In this document: positions 1-9,261 of the stretch, piece by piece
How the letters are laid out: every line of letters starts with the position of its first letter
Numbering within the stretch: the first letter of the stretch is position 1
Assembly (NCBI RefSeq): GCF_021129235.1
Contig: NZ_JAJOMA010000002.1
Location: 356,808-420,807 of the forward strand
DNA from: Kineosporia mesophila
GTDB lineage: Bacteria; Actinomycetota; Actinomycetes; Actinomycetales; Kineosporiaceae
Reading direction: 5' to 3'
Length of the DNA stretch: 64,000 nucleotides
Made by a program: the position numbers and the translations under genes
The notes under the pieces: model-generated
Databases searched by the model: none
What the model saw: the letters and a program-made list of their open reading frames with translations, nothing else
What the model was told of the DNA's origin: nothing

Positions 1-2154
1 AACTCGCCCTGGATCCGCTACCTCGCCCTGCACGAGGAGGCCCGCCGCCGCACCCTCGAATGGGTCCCGGGGCTGCGCGACCTGAGGGTCCTGCACAACA
101 CCTTCGACTTCGACCGGGTCACCACCGCGTCCGGTCTGCGGGAGCACTACGGCATCCCGGCCGAGGCCGCGCTCGTCGCCCGCTGCACCCGCCTGATCCC
201 GCAGAAGCGCGCCGACCGCGAGATCGACCTGCTCGTCCGGCTGGGGGAGCGGCTGGGCGACCGTCCGGCGTACCTGTTCCTGGCGGGGGACCCCTCCGAG
301 CACCCGCCGACCGTCGCGGCCCTGAAGCAGCAGGCGCAGCGGCTGGGTGTCGAGGACCGGGTGATCTTCGGTGGCCGGCTCGCGGCCCGGGACCTGGGCG
401 CGGCCGGACCGGGCTTCTCGGTGTCCGACCTGCTCGCCGAGGCCGACGTGATGTCGTTCCTGACCTCCTACGACTACGAGAGTTACGGCAACCCGATCGG
501 TGAGGCCGTGGCCTCGGGTGTGCCCTACCTGAGCACCCGGTACGCGCTCTACGACATCGTCTACGGGCGTAAGGGACTGCACGCGCCTGTTCTCGAGGTC
601 TCCGGACCGGACGAGGCGCCCCTGACCGACGAGTTCGTCGCCGATGTCGCCGAACTCCTGACCAACCCGCTGCTGCGCAGCCGGGTCGCGGCGCACAACC
701 GGGCCCGCGGCGAAACGTATTTCGCCCGCAGTCGGGCTGCCGAGATGGTGGACGATCTGCTCGGCGAACGCCCGCAGGCATCCGGAGCGCGGGTGGTCGC
801 GTCCGGAATTGTGGACGGGGCGGTCGGCCGGGGGGATGCGCCGGACGTCTACAGTCCGGCCGGGCGGGCAGCCGTTCCGCCGCTGGCCGCCGGAACCCGC
901 ATGACGGTGGTGATCCCGGTGCGGGACGAGGCTGCCAACCTGCCGGCGGTGATCGAGTCCCTGGCCGGGCAGCGCGGGCCCGACGGGCCGCTGGATCGTT
1001 CACTGTTCGACGTTCTCCTGGTGGACAACAACTCCCACGACGACACCGTCGTCCTCGCCCGGCAGCTGGCGGCCCAGCACGACGGTCTGCGCCTTCACGT
1101 GATCGGTGAGAGCGAGCAAGGGGTCTCGTGCGCCCGCCGGACCGGGATGGGGCTGGCTGCCGAACGGGCCCAGGTGCGGGACGGCGACGACACCGGCGAG
1201 CGGTTCTACCTGGTCTCGGCCGATGCCGACTGCCGGGTGGCGCCGGACTGGCTGTACGAGCTGCTGAGTGCCCTGGACGGTGACAAGGCCGCGATCGGCG
1301 TGTGTGACTACTACTACGACGAGGCGCACTTCGCGGGCCGGCCGCTGCTGTGGGAGGCGATCGACCGCACGATCCGCAGCCGCCGGGTGGCCTGGGAACG
1401 GTTCGGTGGCTTCCCCGACGGCAAGGGGTTCGCGGTCGACCGGCGCTCCTACCAGCGCGTGGGCGGGATCGAGCTGTCGTACCAGCTGGAGGGCGGGCGG
1501 TTCGTCAGTCATCTGTCCGACGACTGGGACTTCGGCATCCTGGTGCGCGCCACTGGCGACGACATCGTGTACGTGCCCACGTCGCGCGTCGAGATCAACC
1601 CCCGCCGGGTCGACCACGCGATCGACGAGGTGGTGGCCGGGCGGGCGTACGGTTCGGGCGGCATCATCACGATGCGCGACATCCGGCCCACGGGTCCGGG
1701 AGGTCGTGACCTGACCGAGGCGGAAGCGGTTCAGGCGTGGGAGTTCTCGATCAAGGACTTCATGCCCAAGAACATGATCCTGGCCGCGGTGCTCACCCCG
1801 TCGCTGCTGGACGACGAGGGTGTGATCGACCTGCTCTCGCCCGAGCTGGCCCGGCGGATGGCCTCGCGCATCCCGCAGATCACCGCGCAGACCCATCTTC
1901 TCAGCTACGTGCCGATCCACTCGTACAAGACCCCGTGCTTCCGGCTGTACTTCGAGTTCGCCGAGGAGCTCTTCGCCCGTCTGCGTGCGAAGGTCGGCCC
2001 CGACATCGGCTATCCGCCGCCCCTGCCCGACTGTCTCCAGGAGGTTCGCGACACCGGTGACGAGGAGCGGTTCCGCGAGTTCGTGCGTCACTACTGCGAA
2101 GACCGTGAGTCCGGCGAGGCGCACGACTACTTCGGCAACGGAGGAGTTTTCTGA
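1..2154 (+). CDS. Two-domain glycosyltransferase (GT4-like + GT2-like), 5' end outside window
   Basis: The frame is open from base 1, so the start lies upstream; 717 residues are visible. The first ~265 resemble the C-terminal half of a GT-B (GT4) enzyme: ARCTRLIPQKR near residue 60 and an EX7E motif (ESYGNPIGE, residues 160-168), the usual nucleotide-sugar site. From residue 301 a second, GT-A/GT2-type domain begins with TVVIPVRDEAANLP, followed by VDNNSHDD and an acidic ADADC near residue 407 as the likely metal-binding DxD. The protein therefore probably adds two sugars, or makes and extends one glycoside. The stop overlaps the start of the next gene (TGATG), so the two are translationally coupled. 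The sugar donor and acceptor cannot be inferred. Confidence 0.85.
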   Translation, partial: NSPWIRYLALHEEARRRTLEWVPGLRDLRVLHNTFDFDRVTTASGLREHYGIPAEAALVARCTRLIPQKRADREIDLLVRLGERLGDRPAYLFLAGDPSEHPPTVAALKQQAQRLGVEDRVIFGGRLAARDLGAAGPGFSVSDLLAEADVMSFLTSYDYESYGNPIGEAVASGVPYLSTRYALYDIVYGRKGLHAPVLEVSGPDEAPLTDEFVADVAELLTNPLLRSRVAAHNRARGETYFARSRAAEMVDDLLGERPQASGARVVASGIVDGAVGRGDAPDVYSPAGRAAVPPLAAGTRMTVVIPVRDEAANLPAVIESLAGQRGPDGPLDRSLFDVLLVDNNSHDDTVVLARQLAAQHDGLRLHVIGESEQGVSCARRTGMGLAAERAQVRDGDDTGERFYLVSADADCRVAPDWLYELLSALDGDKAAIGVCDYYYDEAHFAGRPLLWEAIDRTIRSRRVAWERFGGFPDGKGFAVDRRSYQRVGGIELSYQLEGGRFVSHLSDDWDFGILVRATGDDIVYVPTSRVEINPRRVDHAIDEVVAGRAYGSGGIITMRDIRPTGPGGRDLTEAEAVQAWEFSIKDFMPKNMILAAVLTPSLLDDEGVIDLLSPELARRMASRIPQITAQTHLLSYVPIHSYKTPCFRLYFEFAEELFARLRAKVGPDIGYPPPLPDCLQEVRDTGDEERFREFVRHYCEDRESGEAHDYFGNGGVF

Positions 2155-3626
2155 TGTCCGACGTTTCGGTGAAACCCGCTTTCCGGAGAGACCAGGCTCT
2201 GAAGTCCCTGACCGCGATCGACCCCGGCCACCCGCGTCCCCTTGTTCTGGACGTTCTCGAGAGGCCGGAGAACACGGGTCTGCTGGAGTACGTCGCCAAC
2301 GACCCGTTCGGTGCCCACGTGTTCCCGGGTGACATCCCCGATGTCTCCCCGTCGTCCTTTCTTGATGATCTGGACGCGCAACTGGCGAGCACGCGGCCCA
2401 TTCATCTCTGGTCGTACATCCCGACCTGTAGTTACCGGTGCCGCTTCTGCCAGTACCCGGTCGTCATCGTCAAGGGCCCCGAGGGTGTGGTGCGGGACAA
2501 GGTCGACCGCTGGGTCGACCTGAACATCCGCGAGGCGCAGCTGTGGCTGGACCGGGTGCCCCGGCTGCGGGAGGCGCCGGTGGGCGAGTTCAACGTCTTC
2601 GGGGGCACCCCCTCGCTGATGGGCCTGGACGCGGTCTCGCAGCTACTGGACTTCTACCGGGAGAACTTCGGTTTCGGCCCGGACACGACGATCCGCTTCG
2701 AGGGCGACCCGACCACGCTGACCGAGCCTCTGCTGGCCCGGTTGCAGGATCTGGGCTGTGACAAGGTGTCGTCGGGGGTGCAGTCGTTCGACGACCACGT
2801 GCTGAAACTCAGCGGTCGGGAGCACACCGAGGCCGAGTGCCACGACTTCCTCGACAGCACGCAGCGTCTCGGGTTCGACTGGACCACGATCGACCTGATG
2901 TACGGTCTGCTCGACCAGACCGTCGACAGCGTCGTGCGGGATCTGGACCAGGTGCTGAAACATGATGTGCCGGGCGTGGTCTGCACCAAGCTGCACCTGC
3001 GCTCGTACACCGACACCCGTACCGGGGTGGCCGGTGACCGGCCGGCGGCCTGGCAGTTCCCCGAGTACCGCGCCCGCCTGACCGAGTCCGGGCACCACTG
3101 GCCCAGCCTGGGCGAGCAGTACCAGATGCGAGAAGTGCTGGCCGGCGGGCTGACCCGGGAGGGCTACGGCGAGCACCCGACCATGTACTTCCACCGCGCG
3201 GACAAGCCGCCGGAGACCTGGAAGGCGATCATGGTCGACCAGGACCGGCAGGATGCCGAGGTCGCCATCGGCCTGGGCGGCAGTTCGAGCTGCCGCCGGT
3301 CCGAGGCGATGACCGAGGTGAACGCCGTGCAGTACATGAAGATGGTGGACGCCGGTCAGTTGCCTCTCACGTCGGCCACCCGGTTCGGGGATCTGGCCAC
3401 GCAGGCCCGGGCGATCAAGATGGCGCTGTCCACCCTGCAGCCGCTGCGCGACGACGTGCACCGCGAGAGGTTCGCCGGGCGTTCGCTGTTCGACGAGCCC
3501 TGGGGTGAGCGGTTCGAGGGTCTGGAACGGCGCGGTCTGCTGGTGACCGACCGGGCGGGCGGCACCGTGCGCCTCACCCCGCCGGGAGAAGTGCTGGTGG
3601 AGGCCGTGATGAACACCGAGTTCTGA
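2154..3626 (+). CDS. HemN/HemW-like radical SAM protein
   Basis: 490 residues. The CxxxCxxC cluster motif (C92, C96, C99 in TCSYRCRFCQYP) marks a 4Fe-4S radical SAM enzyme. FNVFGGTPSLM, RFEGDPTTL and SSGVQSFDDHVLKLSGR match the coproporphyrinogen oxidase-like (HemN/HemW) group, and the tail resembles the HemN C-terminal domain. HemN relatives include true CPO, the heme chaperone HemW, and methyltransferases or cyclopropanases of secondary metabolism. The N-terminal ~85 residues are an extra region not typical of HemW. Coupling to a double glycosyltransferase, with no heme genes nearby, argues for a specialised pathway rather than heme synthesis. The substrate is unknown. Confidence 0.85.
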   Translation: MSDVSVKPAFRRDQALKSLTAIDPGHPRPLVLDVLERPENTGLLEYVANDPFGAHVFPGDIPDVSPSSFLDDLDAQLASTRPIHLWSYIPTCSYRCRFCQYPVVIVKGPEGVVRDKVDRWVDLNIREAQLWLDRVPRLREAPVGEFNVFGGTPSLMGLDAVSQLLDFYRENFGFGPDTTIRFEGDPTTLTEPLLARLQDLGCDKVSSGVQSFDDHVLKLSGREHTEAECHDFLDSTQRLGFDWTTIDLMYGLLDQTVDSVVRDLDQVLKHDVPGVVCTKLHLRSYTDTRTGVAGDRPAAWQFPEYRARLTESGHHWPSLGEQYQMREVLAGGLTREGYGEHPTMYFHRADKPPETWKAIMVDQDRQDAEVAIGLGGSSSCRRSEAMTEVNAVQYMKMVDAGQLPLTSATRFGDLATQARAIKMALSTLQPLRDDVHRERFAGRSLFDEPWGERFEGLERRGLLVTDRAGGTVRLTPPGEVLVEAVMNTEF

Positions 3627-3678
3627 TCGGTACCCGACATCGAGATGCCGATGATCAAGACATCCCTAATCTGTAGGT

Positions 3679-4314
3679 ATGACCTCGAAGACGGCTGACG
3701 TCCGGAACGGCCGGGCCCCGGCCCTGGGCCTGGCCGCCCTGGGCTGCGCCGCTCTGGCGCCCGCAATGATCGTGTTCACCATGAAGGTCCTGCCCGGCGT
3801 GGTGGTGCTGGGCGGTCTGATCCTTCCGCTGTGGACGATCAGCGTGGTGTTCGTGCTGCTCGCGGCCGTGATGCTGGGCGCTGCCGTGGTGACGGGGGCC
3901 CGGGCGTCGCGGGCCCGTGGTGATGCGGGCAGCGTCGGTTCCGCGGTCAGCGTGCTGCTGGTGATGGCCACGGCGATCCTGATGGTGGTGACCCTGCTCT
4001 TCCTGGTGGTCGCGCTGCTCATGGGGCACCTCCTGAGCAACAACATCGGCAGTAAGCAGTTCGCCCGGCTGCGCCCGGAGGGACCGTGCCGGGTCGTCGC
4101 CCAGTACTCCACCTACTTCACCTCCGGCACCGGCACGTTCTTCGCCGTCAACGGCCTCGGCCTGGGCCTGAAGGCGGGCCACTACGACAGCGACGACGGC
4201 ACACTTCCCTTCGACGACGGAAACTACACACTGACCTGGAACGACGACATCGCCACGATCACCTACGGCGGCGAGGAGAACGCGGCGCCGCACCGGGAGA
4301 CGGTGCACTGCTAG
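3679..4314 (+). CDS. Hypothetical membrane protein
   Basis: 211 residues, not recognised. The first ~115 residues hold several hydrophobic segments: about 10-30 (LGLAALGCAALAPAMIVF), 35-70 (VVLGGLILPLWTISVVFVLL) and 90-115 (SVLLVMATAILMVVTLLFLV). The last ~75 residues are polar, with a Cys near each end (GPCRVV... and a terminal C) that could form a disulfide in an extracytoplasmic domain. It starts 52 bp after the radical SAM gene and could be read with it. The function is unknown. Confidence 0.7.
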   Translation: MTSKTADVRNGRAPALGLAALGCAALAPAMIVFTMKVLPGVVVLGGLILPLWTISVVFVLLAAVMLGAAVVTGARASRARGDAGSVGSAVSVLLVMATAILMVVTLLFLVVALLMGHLLSNNIGSKQFARLRPEGPCRVVAQYSTYFTSGTGTFFAVNGLGLGLKAGHYDSDDGTLPFDDGNYTLTWNDDIATITYGGEENAAPHRETVHC

Positions 4315-4360
4315 CTCGGTGGCGGCGAACGTTCACCCGCTGCCCTCACTTCCTCGTTCG

Positions 4361-4458
4361 TGATCAGGCAATCCCCCGGCCTTCGGCCGGGAGGTGCCCC
4401 ACCTCTCCGGGGAAGTGGGGGAACCTCCCGGCCGGAGTCTGGAGAATCGCCTGATGAT
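4361..4458. repeat. Imperfect ~45-bp inverted repeat (MITE/REP-like)
   Basis: The left arm, running through TCAGGC, CCCCGG and CGGCCGGGAGGT to CCCCAC, is mirrored by a right arm running from GTGGGGGAACCTCCCGGCCG to GCCTGA. About 12 bp (around CTCTCCGGGG) separate the arms. It lies just after the membrane-protein gene and could act as a transcription terminator or be a small non-autonomous element. No second copy was seen in the window. Confidence 0.5.
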
Positions 4459-4507
4459 GAGCAAGAAGACGGCTGGCCTTCGGATCGCCGCGCCAGACGC
4501 CCGCCGT

Positions 4508-4563
4508 CGTTGTGTACACCTGGTTCACCCTGCGTGTACCAGGTGGACCAGGTGTACACAACG
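4508..4563. repeat. Dispersed palindrome, copy 1 (degenerate centre)
   Basis: 22-bp arms (CGTTGTGTACACCTGGT... / ...ACCAGGTGTACACAACG) have one mismatch and flank a 12-bp centre. The outer arms match copies 2 (14049-14102) and 3 (35119-35168). It lies in the 570-bp gap between two plus-strand genes. Confidence 0.8.
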
Positions 4564-4882
4564 TGCGTGCCCCGCTTCCGGGAGTACGCCGATGCGGTAC
4601 CCCAGGACCTGGCGCGACAGCCACGAACATCGACCGGGTTTCCTCGCGCTCCCGGCACAATGCCTTCCCGGCGAACGTTCATGGCCTCGTCCGGGCAGTT
4701 GCACACCTGCCGGCTTGGTGGTCGGTCTCGGTAAAGAGATCCTCGAAGTACGTTCTGGCGCAACGGAGGACGTGGGGATATCCGTACGGCGTTCGCAAGG
4801 GTGATCTTGGAGCGTGTCTCAGGTGGAGATTTTCCGGTGGCCGGTGGGGAACCTCTTTCCCTCGGCGCGCGTCCAAGGGGGC

Positions 4883-5353
4883 GTGAAGACGAGACCCTGG
4901 ACAGTGCCGCTGGTGGCGGCGGTTCTGGTGGCCGGTTGCGGATCTGATGACGAGGTGACCCCGCGGGACGCGGGAGTCGAGCGGAACATTCTCGGGACCT
5001 GGTACCCGTGGGACATCCCGGCCTACGTGCCGCCCGGGTTCGGTGCCGACAGCTTTCCCGAGGCCACGGTCACTTTCAAGGAAAACGGCACCTGGACCGG
5101 CAGTGACGGCTGCAACGGGCAGGGTGGTGACTACGAGATCGCCGCCGACGGCACCTTCAGCGCGGGGGAGCCGGGGCCCTCCACCTTGATGGGCTGTGCG
5201 AACGTTCCGAACGCGACCGTGCTGCACTCCTCCACGAAGGCGTCCGTCGAGGGCGGGATGCTCGTGCTGAGCCTGAACGGCACGACGACGGGGCGGTACC
5301 TGCGCGAGCCCCAGGTGGCCCCGTCGCCCAGCGCCTCGGTGGCCGACCGCTAG
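4883..5353 (+). CDS. Secreted META/HslJ-like lipoprotein
   Basis: 156 residues from GTG 4883, which has AAGGGG just upstream; an in-frame GTG at 4814 would add a charged leader and spoil the signal. The N-terminus is a lipoprotein signal, VKTRPWTVPLVAAVLVAGC, with lipobox LVAGC, so the mature protein should be anchored by a lipidated Cys outside the membrane. The body (TWTGSDGCNGQGGDYEI, then STLMGCAN) carries the G-SGCN...Y and T-M-C pattern of META (HslJ-like) domains, a small beta-rich fold of unclear function. No neighbour suggests a role. Confidence 0.75.
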   Translation: MKTRPWTVPLVAAVLVAGCGSDDEVTPRDAGVERNILGTWYPWDIPAYVPPGFGADSFPEATVTFKENGTWTGSDGCNGQGGDYEIAADGTFSAGEPGPSTLMGCANVPNATVLHSSTKASVEGGMLVLSLNGTTTGRYLREPQVAPSPSASVADR

Positions 5354-5359
5354 ATCGAC

Positions 5360-5793
5360 TCAGTTTCGTTGCCGTGGTGTGAATTTTGCTCAGCACGCGG
5401 CGGTCGATGGCCGAGAATTCCTCGTGCCCGTCGGTTCGGCCCAGAGGGCGACGGCCTGGGAGAAGGTGAGGGTGGCGAGCTGCGCGGCGATCGTCGCCGA
5501 CTGCTCGCCGACCCCGCGTGAGTGAAGTGCGCCGGCCACCGCGGTGGTGATGTCGAGGCGCTTGAGCAGCTCGCGCTCACGGAGCCCGGGGCTCGAGGCG
5601 ACGACGGCCAGACGCTGGGGGCAGGTCGCGGCGGTCGGAGCTGAACCAGTCGCCGCCGATGTGGTCGAAAGCCGCCGCGATCTGCTCGACCGTGGTGGAG
5701 TCGTAGCCCTGCTCGGCGAAGAGCTCGATCGTCGCGCGCTCCAGCTGGTCGTGTGCGTTCGGTTCCCGTACTGGTCGATTCCGGTCGTCGCAC
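5360..5793 (-). pseudogene. Broken TetR regulator of the adjacent MFS gene
   Basis: The pieces of a TetR protein lie in three minus-strand frames. One frame encodes an N-terminal helix-turn-helix part (HDQLERATIELFAEQGYDST, then TVEQIAAAF). After a jump that loses the recognition helix and the middle, a second frame encodes the C-terminal half (RLAVVASSPGLRERELLKRL... AATIAAQL-like helices). A third frame continues with AIDRRVLSKIHTTATKL. No frame is open throughout, so I read this as a deletion plus frameshifts. It sits divergently beside the MFS exporter it probably once repressed, so that exporter may now be unregulated. Confidence 0.7.
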
Positions 5794-5900
5794 CGAGATC
5801 CCTTCGGGAGGAACGGTTATCCGGGCCAGATCGGACCCGGCAGGGTGAGCGGTCTTCGTGACATGCTGTGCTGTTCGGGAGACTCGGGGGAGGGAGTGCG

Positions 5901-7121
5901 GTGATCACGGGGGCTGTCCAGCAATACCGGGACCTACTGAAGGTGCTGGGGGCGCGCCGATCGGTCCTGCCCGCCCTGATCGCGAAGTTGCAGCCCGGCA
6001 TGTACGGACTGAGCCTGCTGATGGTGCTGTCGCACCACCTGGAGTTCGGGGCGGCGGCCCTGGTCGCGTCCGGATCGGGCTGGGGCACCATGACCACACC
6101 GGTGCGGGGTCGGCTGCTCGACCGGTTTCCCTACGGCCGGGTGCTCTGGCCGCTGCTCGGGCTGAACCTGGGGTTCCTGGCACTGCTGATGATCGGCCTG
6201 GAGAGAGACTTTCCGTTGCCGGTGCTGTTCACGACCGTGCTGTGCGCGTCGATCGTGATGCCGCCCCTGGGCGTGGTCAACCGGGTCATCTGGCGGAGCC
6301 GGGCGACGGGCGCGCTGCTCCCGACGGCGCTGGCCCTCGACGCGGTGCTGGCCGACGTCGGGTTCATGATCGGGCCGGTCGTCGTGGTCGGTCTCGGACA
6401 GCTGATCGCACCGGTCGCGGGCATTGTGACCTGCGCCGTGCTCCTGGTTGTCGCCGTGCCGCTCGTTCTGCGTAACGCCCGCGGGATCACGTTCGAACGC
6501 ATTCCCCGTGGTCACTGGGCCGGGCCGCTGCACCGGTCCCGGTCGCGCCGGGTGCTGCTGGTCGCGAGCCTGTTCTTCTTCGGGGTCAGTCTCCTGCAGA
6601 CCGCTCTGGCCGCCCACGGTTCGGGCCACGAGGTCACACTCACCGGTGGGGCCGTGCTCAGCCTGATGGCGGTGGCCAGCGTGGCCGGGGGACTGGTCGT
6701 GGGTGGGCTGCCTGCCTCGGCGTCCCGGCGTCTGGCCCGGCCCGCCGTCGCGGTCTCGATGATCGGCGGAGCCGTACTGCTGATGGCGGCCCTGCTGCTG
6801 CTCGCGGACTGGACGGTCTACCTGTCGTGCATCCCGGTGGGTCTGTGCCTGGGGCCGAGTTTCGTGGCGGTCTACGCAGCGGCCGGGGAAGCGGCGGTGC
6901 CGGGGGAGCAGGCCGAGACCCAGGCCTGGGTGGCCAGCGCGCTGATGGCCGGCGGAGCGCTCGGCACGGCGACCGGGGGCTGGACGACACAGCATCACGG
7001 GCCGGCCGCGGCGCTGGCCCTGGGTGGTCTGGGGATGCTCCTGGGTGGGCTCGCCGGCACCCGGGCCGCAATCCCGGTGGATCCCGTCGCCAAGGAGGTC
7101 CCGGCTCCAGATCACTCCTGA
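5901..7121 (+). CDS. MFS-type transporter
   Basis: 406 residues from GTG 5901, chosen because GGGGGAGGG precedes it; an in-frame GTG at 5868 lacks a binding site. About twelve hydrophobic segments run through the protein, with basic loops such as GRLLDRFPYGR between the early helices, as in drug:H+ antiporters of the major facilitator family. RNARGITFERIPRGH is probably the long central cytoplasmic loop. It is divergent from the remains of a TetR gene, the usual arrangement for a regulated exporter. The substrate is unknown. Confidence 0.8.
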   Translation: MITGAVQQYRDLLKVLGARRSVLPALIAKLQPGMYGLSLLMVLSHHLEFGAAALVASGSGWGTMTTPVRGRLLDRFPYGRVLWPLLGLNLGFLALLMIGLERDFPLPVLFTTVLCASIVMPPLGVVNRVIWRSRATGALLPTALALDAVLADVGFMIGPVVVVGLGQLIAPVAGIVTCAVLLVVAVPLVLRNARGITFERIPRGHWAGPLHRSRSRRVLLVASLFFFGVSLLQTALAAHGSGHEVTLTGGAVLSLMAVASVAGGLVVGGLPASASRRLARPAVAVSMIGGAVLLMAALLLLADWTVYLSCIPVGLCLGPSFVAVYAAAGEAAVPGEQAETQAWVASALMAGGALGTATGGWTTQHHGPAAALALGGLGMLLGGLAGTRAAIPVDPVAKEVPAPDHS

Positions 7122-7205
7122 GAGCGACGCGAGCGCGCGGCACCGGGCGAGAGGGTGGAGATGCGCGGGAGGGCCGCGTGAATCATCTCTACTGACGGAG
7201 CTGTT

Positions 7206-7583
7206 GTGATCATGGACGAGCGCACGAGGACGGCATCGGTGAGGCGGGTCGTCGGCTGGGTCGCCGGGAGCTGGATCTCCCGCGTCTACCTGGCGGCCGT
7301 CGTGGGGACGACGGTGTGGGCGGAGTGGTCGGTGCGCACGTGGGAGGGTTCCGACGCCAACCTGGCCGGGGTGGTGCCGATGCTGCTGACCATGCCGGCG
7401 TCCCTCCTGATGCTTCCTCTCGTCGAGGTGTCCTGGGCGTTCTGGTACTGCGGGATCGTGATCGGTGCCCTGGTCAACGCGGCGATCTTCCACGGCATCT
7501 GGAGGCTCGTGGGCCGTCTGGCGCGCACCACCGCGCCCACCGCATCCACCGAATCCACGACGTCCACCGCTGCGCGGAAATAG
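7206..7583 (+). CDS. Small membrane protein (SCO4225-like)
   Basis: 125 residues with three probable membrane helices (VYLAAVVGTTVWAEWSV, MLLTMPASLLMLPL, AFWYCGIVIGALVNAAIF) and a Thr/Ser/Ala-rich tail. The layout resembles the small SCO4225-type actinomycete membrane proteins; this is a recollection, not a search result. It ends 9 bp before the histidine kinase gene and is probably co-transcribed with it. It may contribute to sensing, which is inference. Confidence 0.6.
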   Translation: MIMDERTRTASVRRVVGWVAGSWISRVYLAAVVGTTVWAEWSVRTWEGSDANLAGVVPMLLTMPASLLMLPLVEVSWAFWYCGIVIGALVNAAIFHGIWRLVGRLARTTAPTASTESTTSTAARK

Positions 7584-7592
7584 GCGGGTTGT

Positions 7593-8474
7593 GTGACTCC
7601 GCGATGGAAGACGTGGCTGACACTCGGGCCGCTCGCCGTGCTGTCGGCGATGTTCCTGATCTTCTTCGGCAGCATCTTCGGCGGGGCCGACCGGTACCTC
7701 GTGCTGGTGGGACTGGCCGCGGTGCTGATGTGGAAGTTCTTCCGGACCCGGGAGGAACTGCTGGAGGAGCGGAGAGTGGGTGCGGTCGAGCGCGCCCGGC
7801 TGCTCGTGCTGGAGGAACGCGCCGAACTGGCCCGCGACCTGCACGACATCGTCGCGCACCACATGTCGCTGATCGTGGTGCAGAGCGAGTCGGCCGACCT
7901 GCGGCTGCCGCATCTGGACGAGCAGGCCCGCGCGGAGATGCGCACCATCTCGGAGGCCGCGCGGGCGGCCCTGACCGAGACCCGGGCCCTGCTGTCGGTC
8001 CTGCGCCAGGAGAACTCCCATGCGCAGGACGGTCCTCCGCCCGGCCTGCATCTGCTGGACGAGCTGATCGGCACGAACCGGCGGGCGGGCATGCGTCTCG
8101 ACGTCGCGATCACCGGGAGCCTCGACGTTCTGAGCCCGGGCCGGTCGCTGGCCGGCTACCGGATCGTCCAGGAGGCGCTGTCCAACGCGGCCCGGCACGC
8201 GCCGGGGACCGCCGTGCGGTTCGAGGCGCACGGTGACGTCGACGGTGTGCACCTGCTGGTGCTCAACGGAAATGGCCCGTCTCCGCAGGCTCCCGAGGCG
8301 CCGGAACGCACCGACGACCTGCGTCTGCGGTGGCTCACGGTGGGGCCGGTGCGGCAGACCGGGCACGGGCTCACCGGCATGGGGGAACGGGCGATCGCGG
8401 CCGGTGGGCGCTTCCAGGCCGGGCCGACTCCCGATGGTTTCGTGGCCCAGGCCATCCTGCCGGCGCAGAGATGA
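7593..8474 (+). CDS. NarL-type sensor histidine kinase
   Basis: 293 residues. Two membrane helices lie near the N-terminus (LTLGPLAVLSAMFLIFF and RYLVLVGLAAVLMWKFF), followed by a HisKA_3 dimerisation helix with the phosphorylatable histidine at about residue 84 (ARDLHDIVAHHMSLI). A HATPase_c domain follows, with N-box YRIVQEALSNAARHAPG and G-box GHGLTGMGER. There is almost no extracytoplasmic loop, so the stimulus is likely sensed in the membrane or through the small protein upstream. The partner regulator follows after about 100 bp. Confidence 0.9.
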   Translation: MTPRWKTWLTLGPLAVLSAMFLIFFGSIFGGADRYLVLVGLAAVLMWKFFRTREELLEERRVGAVERARLLVLEERAELARDLHDIVAHHMSLIVVQSESADLRLPHLDEQARAEMRTISEAARAALTETRALLSVLRQENSHAQDGPPPGLHLLDELIGTNRRAGMRLDVAITGSLDVLSPGRSLAGYRIVQEALSNAARHAPGTAVRFEAHGDVDGVHLLVLNGNGPSPQAPEAPERTDDLRLRWLTVGPVRQTGHGLTGMGERAIAAGGRFQAGPTPDGFVAQAILPAQR

Positions 8475-8577
8475 AAGAGCCCGATCATGGTGGACGTCCG
8501 TCACGTCGCCCCGGGTGGGCGGGAACCACCCGGGACGAGAGTTGCTCCAGGACGGCAGATGACAGGAAGGTGTGGCG

Positions 8578-9246
8578 GTGAGGACGAAGGTCATGATCGT
8601 CGACGATCAGGCGATGGTGCGCTCGGCGTTCTCGGCGGTGATCTCGGCCGAACCCGATCTGGAAGTGGTGGGCACGGCCGAGGACGGCCTCCAGGCGGTG
8701 GAGCGGGCCGGAACACTTAACCCTGACGTGATTCTGATGGATGTGCGGATGCCCCACCTGAACGGTATCGAGGCGACCCGCCGGATCCTGGCCCGGCCCG
8801 GACCTCATCCGGCGAAGGTGCTGATCCTGACCACCTTCGACCTGGACGACTACGTGTACGAGGCCCTGCGCGCCGGGGCCGGCGGGTTTCTGCTCAAGGA
8901 CGCCCGCCGGGCCGACCTGGTGCAGGCCGTGCGTGTGGTCGCCGCCGGGGAAGGACTCCTGGCCCCGACCGTGACCCGCCGCCTGATCGCGCATTTCGCC
9001 GGCCGGACGGCCCCGGACCAGCGTCTGAGCGGGTTGACGCCCCGCGAGACCGAGGTGCTGAAGCTGATCGCGTCCGGGCTCTCGAACGCCGAGATCGCCG
9101 CTCACCTCGTGGTGGCCGAGCACACCGTGAAGACCCACGTCAGCCGCATTCTCGACAAGCTCGGCCTGCGCGACCGCACCCAGGCCGTCGTGCTCGCCTA
9201 CGAGAGCGGCCTGGTCGAGGTGGGCCGGCCCTATCTGGAACGCTGA
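8578..9246 (+). CDS. NarL/FixJ-family response regulator
   Basis: 222 residues from GTG 8578; AGGAAGG lies 7 nt upstream, whereas the GTG at 8572 is too close. The receiver domain has VDDQ, phospho-acceptor D55 in [13 protein letters not shown], and LTTFD plus K (LLKDA). The C-terminal LuxR-type helix-turn-helix is [20 protein letters not shown]... with [13 protein letters not shown]. With the preceding HisKA_3 kinase it forms a standard two-component pair. Target genes are unknown; the adjacent membrane-protein gene and MFS exporter are plausible. Confidence 0.92.
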   Translation: MRTKVMIVDDQAMVRSAFSAVISAEPDLEVVGTAEDGLQAVERAGTLNPDVILMDVRMPHLNGIEATRRILARPGPHPAKVLILTTFDLDDYVYEALRAGAGGFLLKDARRADLVQAVRVVAAGEGLLAPTVTRRLIAHFAGRTAPDQRLSGLTPRETEVLKLIASGLSNAEIAAHLVVAEHTVKTHVSRILDKLGLRDRTQAVVLAYESGLVEVGRPYLER

Positions 9247-9261
9247 GAACAGCAGTCTGAA

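Noticed and set aside
5934..8594. 886-codon minus-strand frame across the MFS, histidine kinase and small membrane genes
   Set aside because: The overlapped plus-strand genes have intact family motifs; this frame has none.
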